DNA of 58,546 nucleotides, from positions 1 to 58,546 of the forward strand of contig SUZW01000013.1 in NCBI GenBank assembly GCA_015059685.1, read 5' to 3'. The position numbers were made by a program, and so were the translations under genes. Below the pieces are notes generated by a model. That model saw only the letters and a program-made list of their open reading frames with translations, did not search any database and was not told the DNA's origin. This stretch comes from Rikenellaceae bacterium (GTDB lineage Bacteria; Bacteroidota; Bacteroidia; Bacteroidales; Rikenellaceae). This document shows, piece by piece, positions 42,263 to 51,500 of the stretch. Position 1 is the stretch's first letter, and every line of letters begins with the position of its first letter.

Positions 42263-43405
42263 ATGCGTAGCATTGTGTCGTTTATGATTGTTGTGGCCGC
42301 CCTCGCCTACTATGGTGAGGTTGCGGCTTGCACCTCTGCCATTGTTACGGCCGAGCGTTCGAGTGAGGGTGCGCCACTGCTGTGGAAAAATCGTGATTCC
42401 AGCTATTGGAACACCTGCATCAAGCATGTTGCCGAGGAGGGTTGCTATGCCTACACCTCGATTGTGGCAAATACCGATAACCACACCAACGGCTCTTTCG
42501 GTGGTATTAACGAGCGAGGTTTTGGCATCATAAATGTTTCGTCGCCACATCTGCCCTCAACGCCAAAGGAGGAGTATCCGAAGGGGCGTACTGTGGTACA
42601 ATATAGCGGCCCGGGATTTACGGCTAAGGCGCTGAAAAGCTGTGCCACGGTAGAGGAGTTCGAGAAGATGTTGCGTTGCGAGGTGCGTACAATGCAAAAG
42701 AGGCACTTTTCGGGCAACTATGGTGTCGCCGATGCTACGGGCGCAGCTGCCTATTTCGAGATTTGGGATACCGACTACCGTCGTTACGATGTATCCGAGC
42801 AGGGGCACGGCTTTGATGTTCGTGCAAACTTCTCGTGGGCGGCAGATCCGGCAAAAATGGGGACATCCAGGCGTCGCTACGATATAGTGATGCAGGAGAT
42901 GACAGATCTTGGTGTGGAAAAATTTTCGCCACACGACCTTATACATCTATCTCGCTCCTACAATAGCGTGCGTTATGGGGATGTGCTCTTAAACGAGAGT
43001 GCTAAATATTGTCAAAACCACACGGTACCCCGCCACACATCGATTGCGGCCGTGGTACTTGTCTGTGATGGCGCCGAGCCTCGAATGTTGGTTATAAACG
43101 GCCACCCCGTGACGGGTGTTGCAGTGCCTGTCTATGTGCGTGCCAAGGAGAGTATTCCGCAGTGTGTCGCTACATCGGAGATGGTGGAGCTGGGTATGCA
43201 CTTCTGCTCGACGGCCTACACTCGGGTTAGCAAGAGGCTCTGCGAGATGAATAAAGAGGTGATATCCGAGGTGCTGAACACACCTTCGCCCGAGATTGTG
43301 ATGCCTCGCACCCTGCCGAAGGATATCAAATCCTTTAACAAAAAGATTGACAAGTCGTTTACCCGCTACAAGCGCAAGGTCAAGGCGGTGTTGAGCGAGA
43401 GTTAG
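42263..43405 (+). CDS. Secreted Ntn-type linear amide hydrolase 2
   Basis: 380 residues, paralogous to the preceding gene (36-nt gap). Signal peptide, then VAACTSAIVTAERSSEG with Cys 23 as probable nucleophile, LLWKNRDSSYW (NRD motif), FGGINERGFGIINV and YGVADATGAAAYFE. The insertion after GIINV (about residues 95-115, with PKEEYPKGRTVVQY) is not in the first paralogue and could alter the substrate pocket. The stop codon overlaps that of the converging TonB receptor gene by 2 bases. Confidence 0.8.
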   Translation: MRSIVSFMIVVAALAYYGEVAACTSAIVTAERSSEGAPLLWKNRDSSYWNTCIKHVAEEGCYAYTSIVANTDNHTNGSFGGINERGFGIINVSSPHLPSTPKEEYPKGRTVVQYSGPGFTAKALKSCATVEEFEKMLRCEVRTMQKRHFSGNYGVADATGAAAYFEIWDTDYRRYDVSEQGHGFDVRANFSWAADPAKMGTSRRRYDIVMQEMTDLGVEKFSPHDLIHLSRSYNSVRYGDVLLNESAKYCQNHTVPRHTSIAAVVLVCDGAEPRMLVINGHPVTGVAVPVYVRAKESIPQCVATSEMVELGMHFCSTAYTRVSKRLCEMNKEVISEVLNTPSPEIVMPRTLPKDIKSFNKKIDKSFTRYKRKVKAVLSES

Positions 43406-45783
43406 AACTCGGCATTTATGCCGATTGTAGGTATAAGTGTTCCGTTGCGCTGTCGGATACGCTTTAGAAGATACCGCTGCTCCTCGATTGGGGCAGAGGG
43501 ATTTTCTATTATGCCGGTGCTCAAAAGTGCATCGGGCAGCGTTATCTCACTGAAAGTAACATTCTCCAAGTCGAGGTATATACCAAGACTCCATTTGCGA
43601 AACGCCCACACCTTATCGACTCGAAGATCGAGCTGCACAAATGGCCGCAGCCGCCCCTCGTTGTAGCGAGAGTAGTCGAGTGCAGCCCGCCCCGTGGAGT
43701 CCCAATAGCTCTTTAGGGCCGTCTTCGCCTCGTTGTAGGGGGTGTATGGCGCACCACCTATGGCACTCAACTTCGCTCCGATGCTCCACCTGCGACGAAA
43801 GTCGTAGGTGGCACTCACATTCGCTATCCAACGATTATCCCATGCCGAGGGTATATATTCGGCCTCGCTGCGGCTGCGATACTCGCTCCAGTAGAGCGTG
43901 AAGGCCCCGACAAGGCTCAAACGGCTCGGTATCTGCCAGCGCACCGAGAGCTCCGCACCATAGGCTCTGCCCTGCGCAGTCGATACGAGGGGCTCGTTGC
44001 CCGTTGTGCCGTAGTCGTTGCCCTTGCAGGTGAGGGGTATATTATCCTCTACCGATAGTGGCACATCGAAATAACGCTTGTAGAAACCCTCCAACGAGAG
44101 AGCTAACCTGTCACGCAGACAATACTCTGCACCGAGGGCCGTGGAGAGAACGCCCATGTAGTCGAGCCCACGATTAACCTCCTCGCCATCTATGCGGAAA
44201 CCGAGGGCAGTAAGTGGTGGTAGCTCGTAGTAGAGCGCAGCACTACCACTCAAATAGAGCCCCTTTGCAGGGCTGTACGACAGGGTTATGCGTGGCGATG
44301 TCTGTCGCCACGGCTGTGCCATACGGGAGGAGTAGGTGCTACCATCGAAGCGCACACCCATCGAGGCGGTAAAACGCTCGTTCGCAGAGCTGTAGTCGGA
44401 CGAGAAGAAGAGTCCGTAGCTTACAAACAGCAGGTCGGTGACCGACGAGAGGTAGGTCGCCTCGGCCGTGGCAAGGAGCTGGCGTGTGCGATTGGTGTAG
44501 TGGCGCAACGAGAGCTCGGCACCCTCACGCAGTCGCCACCGCCCCAGGAGTGTGCGATTTTCAAACCTTGCCGTAGCTCGGCCCTCGACAGAACGGAGCC
44601 GAAGACGCAGATTATCTTCGCTCGAGGAGTCGTTGTCGATATATTTTGTGTTGCGGTTGGCGAGGTAGCTGTAGCTCAACGAGAAGCGTTGGATGTTTTT
44701 GCCTCCGAAGTGCTGCATCGTGCCGCCTACCGTGAAGGTCTCCTGTGCAATTTTGGGCAGATAGCTCAATATATACTCGTTGCTCTCGCCCTTTTCGTCG
44801 GTGTTGAGGCGCATATTATCTATACCCGCCAACCCCAAAATTGTGATTTCGTATCGCTCGGATGGGCGAATACGGACCTTTGCCTGCATATCTATATAGT
44901 TGGGCAGAAAGGGGAGCCCGAGTAGCTTAAACAGCAGTTGAAGATAGGATTGTCGCACCGAAAAGAGGTATGTAGCCTTCGAATTGAAGTGACCACTACC
45001 GCTGAAGGCCACCTCCGAGGCTCCGAGTGTCGCCTTGAAGCGTTGAAAGTCGGGGTTGCCATCACGCAGGGCAATATCCATTACCGAACTCAACGCATTG
45101 CCCCTATCCACAGGGAAGGCCCCCGTGTAGAACTTCACTTGACGTATCAGGTCGGCATTGAGTATGCTTACAGGGCCTCCCGAAGCTCCCTGCGTGGCAA
45201 AGTGGTTGATGTTGGGTATCTCGATACCATCGATATAGAAGGTGTTTTCCGAAGGGCCTCCACCTCGCACTATAAGGTCGTTGCGGTAACCTATGGGCGA
45301 GAAGGCGACACCTGGCAGCGAACGGACTATGCGACCTATATCTCGATTGGCTCCGGCACTGCGCTCTATCTCTCCTATGCCTATGGAGCGCATACTTACG
45401 GGGCTTGCAACATCACGAGCGTAGGGCGAGGGTGCCACCGACACCGCCTCTATTGCCGAGCTGCTCTCCTCGAGAACAATCTCGATGGGAGGTGTCGATA
45501 ACGACACAATATACTCGGGTGTTACAACGGTGGTATAGCCCAATGACGAGGCCTCAAATCGTGCCACACCTCCCGCCACGCCCTCGATTGTAAAGTATCC
45601 AAGGGAGTCGGTCGCTCCACCACGGATGGGGTCGCCCTCGACCACAACAGCGACATAGGGGATACCCTGACGAGTTGTTGCGCTGATTACACGCCCACGA
45701 ATATTGAAGGCTTGTGCTATACTAACCGATAGCACGGAGGCTGCGACACAAGCCGTGTATAGGGGAGAGAACCGTGATGCCAT
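43402..45783 (-). CDS. TonB-dependent outer-membrane receptor
   Basis: 793 residues from the ATG at 45783. Signal peptide to about residue 24, a carboxypeptidase-D-regulatory-like domain (about 28-105, FNIRGRVISATTRQGIPYVAV), a plug (about 115-230, with RSLPGVAFSPIGYRNDLIVRGGGPSENTF-type order), and a 22-strand-type barrel ending in aromatic -NAEF. There is no SusD partner nearby, so it is probably not a glycan (Sus) system; a siderophore, cofactor or peptide ligand is equally possible. Its stop codon overlaps the convergent amidohydrolase stop. Confidence 0.9.
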   Translation of the reverse strand: MASRFSPLYTACVAASVLSVSIAQAFNIRGRVISATTRQGIPYVAVVVEGDPIRGGATDSLGYFTIEGVAGGVARFEASSLGYTTVVTPEYIVSLSTPPIEIVLEESSSAIEAVSVAPSPYARDVASPVSMRSIGIGEIERSAGANRDIGRIVRSLPGVAFSPIGYRNDLIVRGGGPSENTFYIDGIEIPNINHFATQGASGGPVSILNADLIRQVKFYTGAFPVDRGNALSSVMDIALRDGNPDFQRFKATLGASEVAFSGSGHFNSKATYLFSVRQSYLQLLFKLLGLPFLPNYIDMQAKVRIRPSERYEITILGLAGIDNMRLNTDEKGESNEYILSYLPKIAQETFTVGGTMQHFGGKNIQRFSLSYSYLANRNTKYIDNDSSSEDNLRLRLRSVEGRATARFENRTLLGRWRLREGAELSLRHYTNRTRQLLATAEATYLSSVTDLLFVSYGLFFSSDYSSANERFTASMGVRFDGSTYSSRMAQPWRQTSPRITLSYSPAKGLYLSGSAALYYELPPLTALGFRIDGEEVNRGLDYMGVLSTALGAEYCLRDRLALSLEGFYKRYFDVPLSVEDNIPLTCKGNDYGTTGNEPLVSTAQGRAYGAELSVRWQIPSRLSLVGAFTLYWSEYRSRSEAEYIPSAWDNRWIANVSATYDFRRRWSIGAKLSAIGGAPYTPYNEAKTALKSYWDSTGRAALDYSRYNEGRLRPFVQLDLRVDKVWAFRKWSLGIYLDLENVTFSEITLPDALLSTGIIENPSAPIEEQRYLLKRIRQRNGTLIPTIGINAEF

Positions 45784-45865
45784 AAAGAGTCTTTTTTGTA
45801 GCACCACCGTTCAACAACCGTGCAACGATTGGGAGGAAAATCACCAAAAAATGGTTTTAAGAGAA

Positions 45866-45896
45866 AATGGGAGGTTACTTTTTGTAACCTCCCATT
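45866..45896. other. Perfect 13-bp hairpin upstream of the TonB receptor
   Basis: AATGGGAGGTTAC (45866-45878), TTTTT loop, GTAACCTCCCATT (45884-45896). On the minus strand it lies 83 nt before the receptor ATG and is followed by TTTTCTCTTAAAA. It could terminate read-through from tnaA or be a leader regulator; the sequence cannot decide. Confidence 0.6.
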
Positions 45897-45948
45897 CATT
45901 CAAAATCGTCAATGATTATAGCAGAAATAAAACTTACAAAAAAATTGG

Positions 45949-46053
45949 TTTTAAGGAGGTAAATACAAGGCACACAAGAAAATCGCCCCGCAGCATAGTA
46001 AGCCTATGTGAGGAGCGATTTTTGCAGTGTAACGCAGTAGTTACCCCTTAAAA
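45949..46053. terminator. Nested inverted repeat after tnaA
   Basis: Outer arms TTTTAAGGAGGTAA (45949-45962) and TTACCCCTTAAAA (46041-46053), middle arms AAAATCGC/GCGATTTT, and core CATAG-TAAGC-CTATG (45994-46008). Same plan as at 994-1099, including the similar right edge (GTTAC-CCCTTAAAA). It overlaps the tnaA stop codon. Confidence 0.65.
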
Positions 46054-47424
46054 TAATTTTTTAAGTTTTACGGTGAAGTGGCGCATAAGCTCTGCCTCCC
46101 AAACAATTTCAACTCCTCGAGTAATCTCGTTACGACGGTCGAATACATTTTTGAGAGCAGCTGCGATAACTCGCATGTGGTTGTCGGTATAGACACGACG
46201 AGCAACGCAAAGACGAAGCAGGTCAAGACCACCAAAACGATTTTCACGGGTTACAGGGTCACGGTCGGCAAGGATATAGCCAATCTCGCAACCACGAACA
46301 CCCGCCTCCAAGTACAACTCGATAGCGAGAGTCTGTGCAGGGAACTCCTCCTTTGGTACCTTGGTAAGTACCTTGTCGGCATCTACGAAGATGGCGTGAC
46401 CACCCACAGGTCGCTGATAAGGGATGCCGTACTCGTCGAGCAAACCTGCGAGGAACTCAACTTGGTGGATGCGGGTCTCGAGGTTTTCGAACTCGGTATT
46501 CTCGTCAAGACCTACCGCCAAAGCCTCCATATCACGACCATTCATACCTCCGTATGTGAGGTAGCCCTCGAATGGGATGCAGAAACGCTTTGCTCCCTCG
46601 TACCAATCCTCGTGGCGAGTAGCGATAAAACCACCCATATTTACGATACCATCCTTCTTTGCCGACATTGTCATACCATCTGCCAACGAGAACATCTCCA
46701 AGGCAATCTCCTTGATTGTCTTGTCGGCATAGCCCTCCTCACGGGTCTTGATAAAGTAGGCATTCTCGGCAAAGCGAGCCGAGTCGAGGACTACACGCTT
46801 GCCATATTTGTCGGCAATAGCACGCACCTCACGCAGGTTCTGCATCGAAACAGGCTGACCACCTGCGGTGTTGTTTGTGATGGTAACGATAATGAACGGC
46901 ACATTCTCGTGGTGCTCGGCCAACGCCTTCTCCAACTTCTTCGGATCGACATTACCCTTGAATGGTATCTCGAGCTGTGTATCTTTCGCCTCGTCGATGG
47001 TGCAGTCGAGTGCTGTCGCCTTACGGCTCTCGATATGTCCCTTTGTGGTGTCGAAGTGCGAGTTGCCCGGAACAACCGAGCCGGCCTTTACAAGGTGCGA
47101 GAAGAGGACATTCTCGGCAGCACGGCCTTGGTGTGTAGGGATAACATACTCGAAGCCCGTGATTTTGTTGATTGTATCCTTGAGGTGGAAGAACGACGAC
47201 GAGCCTGCATAGCTCTCATCGCCCATCATTACCGCAGCCCACTGGCGGTCGCTCATTGCACCCGTTCCCGAGTCGGTCAAGCAGTCGATATAGACCTGCT
47301 CCGAACGGAGTTGGAAGAGGTTGTAGTCCGCCTCTTTCATCCACTGCTCGCGCTCCTCGCGAGTGCTCTTCTTGATTGGCTCAACCATCTTGATGCGCCA
47401 AGATTCTGCAAAAGGAAGTTCCAT
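46048..47424 (-). CDS. tnaA: Tryptophanase (indole-forming)
   Basis: 458 residues. PLP-dependent beta-elimination of L-tryptophan to indole, pyruvate and ammonia. Motifs: CLTDSGTGAMSDRQWAA, THQGRAAENVLFS, TITNNTAGGQPVSM, VLDSARFAENAYFIK and the PLP-lysine segment MSAKKDGIVNMGG. Close to E. coli TnaA across its length by eye; tyrosine phenol-lyase is the main alternative. Start at the ATG 47424; the frame can be extended by a TTG. No TnaC-like leader peptide or Trp permease gene is seen, so induction may differ from the enterobacterial system. Followed by a nested inverted repeat. Confidence 0.93.
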   Translation of the reverse strand: MELPFAESWRIKMVEPIKKSTREEREQWMKEADYNLFQLRSEQVYIDCLTDSGTGAMSDRQWAAVMMGDESYAGSSSFFHLKDTINKITGFEYVIPTHQGRAAENVLFSHLVKAGSVVPGNSHFDTTKGHIESRKATALDCTIDEAKDTQLEIPFKGNVDPKKLEKALAEHHENVPFIIVTITNNTAGGQPVSMQNLREVRAIADKYGKRVVLDSARFAENAYFIKTREEGYADKTIKEIALEMFSLADGMTMSAKKDGIVNMGGFIATRHEDWYEGAKRFCIPFEGYLTYGGMNGRDMEALAVGLDENTEFENLETRIHQVEFLAGLLDEYGIPYQRPVGGHAIFVDADKVLTKVPKEEFPAQTLAIELYLEAGVRGCEIGYILADRDPVTRENRFGGLDLLRLCVARRVYTDNHMRVIAAALKNVFDRRNEITRGVEIVWEAELMRHFTVKLKKLF

Positions 47425-47426
47425 AT

Positions 47427-47459
47427 TCAAATTAAAAGTTAAGAGTTAAAAATTAAGAA
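47427..47459. repeat. AATTAAAAGTTAAGAG-type words
   Basis: Three 10-11-bp A/T words (AATTAAAAGTT, AAGAGTTAAA, AATTAAGAATT) fill the gap between tnaA and the YhcG-type gene. Same family as 55920-55965 and 36567-36589. Confidence 0.55.
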
Positions 47460-48521
47460 TTATTCTATTGTCTGTTGTTCTAATCTAAAAATCATCTTTT
47501 GGCGCTCAATCTCATTTGCCAGCTCTTCCTTTGTCGGGAGGAATGTGAGGTATTTGGCTTGGAATAGACGACTACTCTCCTTAAGCATCGAGTACCTTGC
47601 CATGTCTTCGCTTGTTTGAGAGCACAAAATCAGGCCAATGGTAGGGTTATCACCGTCGGTGCGTTTTAACTCATCGTACATTCTGACATACATATCCATC
47701 TGTCCTACATCCTGGTGACTTATCTGCTCCGTTTTCAAATCAACAAGCAGGAAGCATTTAAGAATATAGTTGTAGAAGACAAGATCTATATAGAAATCGC
47801 CCATATCCGTACGAATATGTTGCTGACGAGCAACAAAAGCATACCCCTTGCCCAACTCCATTATAAATTTCTGAAGATGGGAAATAATTGCGCTCTCTAA
47901 TTCTGTCTCGGTAAACTTTGTGTTTTGAGCCAACCCTAAAAATTCTGCAACAACAGGGTTCTTGATAAACTCCAACTTATCGGCCTGTATTGGAGCGGTA
48001 ATCTCTTTCATTTCATCAACAACCGCACTCTTTGTTTGTGACTGCAACAGACGGTGATAGTATTGAGATGATATGTTGCGATGTAGGGTGCGAGCACTCC
48101 ACATCTCCTTTTCCGCCTCTTGCATATACCAATCACGAGCCTTCTTGTCGCTTACGGCCAAAAGCTCTCGATAGTGCGTCCAAGATAGTATTTGAGATTT
48201 TCCACTCGCTGCGTGGAATATTTCGGGGAAGAGTTTGTAGAATTGAACAAACTGATACAAGTTGCTCTTTGTGAAGCCTTTGCCATATAAATCCGTGAGA
48301 TAGTCAGAGAGTTTTTTGACAATCTCTTCGCCGTATTTGGCCCGATCCTCTCCGTTTAGCTCTTCGTCTGCAATACGCTTTCCCAGCAACCAATTACGCT
48401 GTACCATAGCCACATTTACAGCTTGATAAGCATAGCTGCGTGTCTGCTCGATGATATTTTGTGTATCTCTGAAAATATCACCCGTATTATCTGCAATTAC
48501 TATCCCTTTATGTTGTTTCAT
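47460..48521 (-). CDS. YhcG-family PDDEXK nuclease-domain protein (DUF1016)
   Basis: 353 residues. An N-terminal DUF1016 helical domain (about 10-165, with [16 protein letters not shown] and [12 protein letters not shown]) is followed by a C-terminal PDDEXK nuclease-like domain with [24 protein letters not shown] (D...D-x-K core). Family members are thought to act in DNA repair, recombination or as accessory factors of mobile/restriction regions. The ATG at 48521 overlaps the nfo stop (ATGA), so it is translationally coupled to endonuclease IV. The extended start upstream of this overlap is rejected. Confidence 0.88.
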   Translation of the reverse strand: MKQHKGIVIADNTGDIFRDTQNIIEQTRSYAYQAVNVAMVQRNWLLGKRIADEELNGEDRAKYGEEIVKKLSDYLTDLYGKGFTKSNLYQFVQFYKLFPEIFHAASGKSQILSWTHYRELLAVSDKKARDWYMQEAEKEMWSARTLHRNISSQYYHRLLQSQTKSAVVDEMKEITAPIQADKLEFIKNPVVAEFLGLAQNTKFTETELESAIISHLQKFIMELGKGYAFVARQQHIRTDMGDFYIDLVFYNYILKCFLLVDLKTEQISHQDVGQMDMYVRMYDELKRTDGDNPTIGLILCSQTSEDMARYSMLKESSRLFQAKYLTFLPTKEELANEIERQKMIFRLEQQTIE

Positions 48522-49360
48522 AATGCAAACGCTTTGAGTTGGGCAATCTCTTGCGGCCATATCTCCTCGTTCGGGGTTTCGAGTGTAAGCGGTATCTCCT
48601 CGAAGAGTGGCGACTGGGCAATAAAGCGGAAGCAGTCCCAACCAATAAAGCCCTCACCCAACGAGGCGTGGCGATCGACATGCGAGCCAAGAGGCTTTAA
48701 GGCATCGTTCAGGTGCATACCTCGCAGATATTTCATGCCCACAATGTCATCAACCATTTGGAAGGTCTTTTCGCAAGCCTCCACGCTCGAAAGGTCGTAG
48801 CCCGCAGCAAAGGTGTGGCAGGTGTCGATGCAGAAACCAACACGCGACTTATCCTCCACCTTATCTATAATATGCGCAATATGCTCCCACGCAAAACCGA
48901 GATTAGAGCCCTGCCCTGCGGTGTTTTCGATAACAGCCGTAACGCCCTGTGTGCGGTCGAGAGCCATATTTATCGACTCGGCAATGCGGTCGAGCGACAT
49001 CAACGAGGTGATTTTACCGAGGTGGCTGCCAGGGTGGAAGTTCAATCTATCCAAGCCGAGCAACTCGCAACGCCTCATCTCCTCGAAAAACGACTCTCTC
49101 GACTTATCGAGCCCCTCACGCTCGGGGTGTCCGAGGTTGATAAGATAGCTGTCGTGCGGCAAAATCTGCTTTGCCGTATATCCACACTCTGCGCATGCTG
49201 CCTTAAATCGCTCGCACTGCTCCTCGGTCAGTGCCGGAGCCAACCATTGGCGTTGATTTTTGGTAAATAGGGCAAAGGCGGTAGCACCTATCGCCTTGGC
49301 ATTATGCGGAGCATTCTCGACCCCTCCCGATGCACTAACATGTGCGCCAAAGTATTTCAT
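48518..49360 (-). CDS. nfo: Endonuclease IV (apurinic/apyrimidinic)
   Basis: 280 residues. A zinc-dependent TIM-barrel nuclease cutting 5' of abasic sites. Family segments: [53 protein letters not shown] and [15 protein letters not shown], which together supply the tri-zinc ligands. Length is normal. Its stop codon overlaps the start of the YhcG-type nuclease gene; the pairing suggests a repair-related job for that neighbour. Confidence 0.96.
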   Translation of the reverse strand: MKYFGAHVSASGGVENAPHNAKAIGATAFALFTKNQRQWLAPALTEEQCERFKAACAECGYTAKQILPHDSYLINLGHPEREGLDKSRESFFEEMRRCELLGLDRLNFHPGSHLGKITSLMSLDRIAESINMALDRTQGVTAVIENTAGQGSNLGFAWEHIAHIIDKVEDKSRVGFCIDTCHTFAAGYDLSSVEACEKTFQMVDDIVGMKYLRGMHLNDALKPLGSHVDRHASLGEGFIGWDCFRFIAQSPLFEEIPLTLETPNEEIWPQEIAQLKAFAL

Positions 49361-49376
49361 AAATTTCTGTTTTTTT

Positions 49377-49412
49377 TAGCTATTAGCTATTGGCCATTAG
49401 CCATTAGCTTTT
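49377..49412. repeat. TAGCTATTGGCCATTAGCC-type words upstream of nfo
   Basis: Four about 10-bp words (TTAGCTA, TTAGCTATTGGC, CATTAGCCATTAGC), the same family as 28067-28160 and 31539-31570. Confidence 0.65.
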
Positions 49413-49420
49413 TAATTATC

Positions 49421-49558
49421 TAAACTCCTACCCTTATCACGGCGCAGGTGAATTAAGGGTTAGTAAGGGCTAGTAACGGCTAGTAAAGAAGGCGCTATAC
49501 CCTTACTTGCCCTTAATAGTCCTTACTGGCCATTACTGGCCCTTATCAGACTGTGCCC
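49421..49558. repeat. GCGC-bracketed tandem-word element (gene-free stretch 49361-49708)
   Basis: Head CTCCTACCCTTATCACGGCGCAGG, 10-bp words (TTAGTAAGGGC, TAGTAACGGC, TAGTAAAGAAGGCGC), then the mirror array TTACTTGCCC, TTAATAGTCC, TTACTGGCCA, TTACTGGCCC and the tail ATCAGACTGTGCCCC. Nearly identical to 5885-6001, with scattered substitutions. The remaining gene-free bases hold the repeats at 49377 and 49596. Confidence 0.75.
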
Positions 49559-49595
49559 CAAAAATTGTCTGCGCATTCCTGCCAAAAAATCGGAG

Positions 49596-49700
49596 CTGAT
49601 GAGATTATTTTTGTGCGAGGCCAGGGAGCGAAAGCGGAGCATACTTTGAGGTATGTGAGCATTTCGCTCTCCGCCGACTCGTGCAAAAAGAACTCATCAG
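49596..49700. terminator. Nested inverted repeat after fhs
   Basis: Outer arms CTGATGAG/CTCATCAG (49596-49603, 49693-49700), second arms TTTTTGTGCGAG/CTCGTGCAAAAA (with G-T pairs), third arms GAGCGAAA/TTTCGCTC, and core CATAC-TTTGAG-GTATG (49640-49655). Starts 8 nt after the fhs stop on the minus strand. Same architecture as 994-1099 and 45949-46053, though the arm sequences differ. Confidence 0.65.
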
Positions 49701-49708
49701 AACGATTT

Positions 49709-51379
49709 TTACACTAGTCCTTCGACGCTACCATCCTCGGCCAGGCGAATATTTACCGCTTGCGGTGTCTTGCTCAGTCCCGGCATACGCATAATATCGC
49801 CCGCCAAAACCACCACAAAACCACTGCCTGCATTGAGTTCGATATCCTTGATTTTCAAGGTAAAGCCCTCTACGCTGCCATACAATTTGGCATCTCCGCT
49901 GAACGAGTATTGGGTCTTTGCTATGCAGACAGGCAGGTTGCCCATGCCCCACTTTTCGAGCAGAGCAATCTCCTTCTGCGCCTTCAAGCTAAACTCCACC
50001 GAGCCGGCGCCATATATTTTCTTGGCAACTTTCTCGATCTTCTCCTTGATGCTATCCTCGAGGTCGTAGGTGTATGTAAGTGGTGCCGATGGCTGATTTT
50101 CGATAAGCTCCACAGCTGCCTCTGCCAGCTCTACAGCTCCCTCACTACCCTCCATATAGGCGTTGTTTATCACGCAACGAACGCCCTTCTCGGCACAATG
50201 CTCCATAACCATAGCAATCTCCTCTTCGGTGTCGCTTGCAAAGCGGTTGAAGCAGACCAAAACCGTCTGCCCAAACTTCTGCAAATTGGCGATATGGCGA
50301 TCGAGGTTTGCAAAGCCACGCTTCAGGCCTTCGGCATTTGGCAACTTAATCTCCGCTTCAGGCACTCCACCGTGCATCTTCAGCGCCAAGGTCGATGCCA
50401 CCAAGACCGTCAGGTCGGGTTTCAGTCCCGCTTGACGACACTTTATGTCGTAAAACTTCTCGGCTCCGAGGTCTGCACCGAAGCCCGCCTCGGTAACGGT
50501 GTAGTCCGACCACGACATCGCCATACGGGTTGCTATAACCGAGTTGCAGCCGTGAGCGATATTTGCGAAAGGACCACCATGGATAATTACGGGGTGATGC
50601 TCGGTTGTCTGTACGAGATTTGGGTTTATGGCATCTTTCAACAAGGCCACTATCGCACCTGTAACACCCAAATCATCAACGGTAAACGGAGTATCATCGT
50701 AGCGCACACCAAGCACAATGCGACCAATGCGTGCGTACAAGTCGTCAATATTGCGTGCAAGGCACAAAATCGCCATGATCTCCGATGCCGGAGTGATATC
50801 GAAGCCCGTTTCGGTAGGGATACCGTTTACAGAGCCACCAAGTCCCGACACGATATTACGCAACGAGCGGTCGTTGATGTCGAGGACTCGTCGCCACATC
50901 ACCTTCTTCAAGCCGACCTGCTTCGAGCGATTGTGGTAGAGGTAGTTGTCGAGCAGGGCTGCAATAAGGTTGTTGGCCGAAGTTACAGCGTGGAAGTCGC
51001 CCGTAAAGTGGAGGTTTATATCCTCCGAAGGCAACACCTGGGTGTAACCACCACCCGTTGCGCCTCCCTTCATGCCGAAGCAAGGTCCCAACGAAGGCTC
51101 ACGCAGAGCTATCATTGCTCGCTTGCCGATACGGTTGAGTCCCATTCCAAGACCAATGCTGACGGTTGTCTTACCGACACCTGCCTTGGTTGCGGTGATG
51201 GCAGTTACGAGGATAAGATGGCTCTTTTTAACCCTCTTGCTGTCAATGAGTTTATGGGAGATTTTGGCAATATGTTTGCCGTAGTTGAAAACCTCTTCCT
51301 CGGGAAACCCTACCTCTGCTGCGATATCTCGAATACCCTTCAATTTTACGGATCGTGCAATTTCAATGTCTGACTTCAT
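49709..51379 (-). CDS. fhs: Formate-tetrahydrofolate ligase
   Basis: 556 residues. ATP-dependent synthesis of 10-formyl-THF from formate. Landmarks: [19 protein letters not shown] (P-loop-like KTT motif), [53 protein letters not shown] and [15 protein letters not shown]. Start at the ATG 51379, as the longer frame runs over a -7 element at 51435. It stands alone with a divergent promoter shared with the DUF3078 gene. Confidence 0.96.
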   Translation of the reverse strand: MKSDIEIARSVKLKGIRDIAAEVGFPEEEVFNYGKHIAKISHKLIDSKRVKKSHLILVTAITATKAGVGKTTVSIGLGMGLNRIGKRAMIALREPSLGPCFGMKGGATGGGYTQVLPSEDINLHFTGDFHAVTSANNLIAALLDNYLYHNRSKQVGLKKVMWRRVLDINDRSLRNIVSGLGGSVNGIPTETGFDITPASEIMAILCLARNIDDLYARIGRIVLGVRYDDTPFTVDDLGVTGAIVALLKDAINPNLVQTTEHHPVIIHGGPFANIAHGCNSVIATRMAMSWSDYTVTEAGFGADLGAEKFYDIKCRQAGLKPDLTVLVASTLALKMHGGVPEAEIKLPNAEGLKRGFANLDRHIANLQKFGQTVLVCFNRFASDTEEEIAMVMEHCAEKGVRCVINNAYMEGSEGAVELAEAAVELIENQPSAPLTYTYDLEDSIKEKIEKVAKKIYGAGSVEFSLKAQKEIALLEKWGMGNLPVCIAKTQYSFSGDAKLYGSVEGFTLKIKDIELNAGSGFVVVLAGDIMRMPGLSKTPQAVNIRLAEDGSVEGLV

Positions 51380-51434
51380 ATTCTTTATACTATTAATTAC
51401 TCTACTTTCTTCGTTTTTTTGTGATAATACTCTA

Positions 51435-51462
51435 CAAATATACAAAATTTATTCTATATTTG
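51435..51462. promoter_or_regulatory. Divergent promoter pair (fhs / DUF3078 gene)
   Basis: TATATTTG on the minus strand (51435-51442) and TATATTTG on the plus strand (51455-51462), only 12 nt apart, in a very A/T-rich gap. The two cannot both be filled by polymerase at once, so fhs and the DUF3078-protease unit may compete. Confidence 0.5.
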
Positions 51463-51500
51463 TGTGTTCAAAACAGTAACAAATAATAAAAAATATCAGT

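Noticed and set aside
43402..43405. Overlapping stop codons of convergent genes as a regulatory feature
   Set aside because: A 4-base shared TTAG between convergent stops is an economical but common arrangement and needs no special explanation.
46078..47442. 454-codon open frame on the plus strand
   Set aside because: Antisense shadow of tryptophanase.
49760..51373. 537-codon open frame on the plus strand
   Set aside because: Antisense shadow of fhs, whose motifs are complete; the antisense translation lacks any domain pattern.
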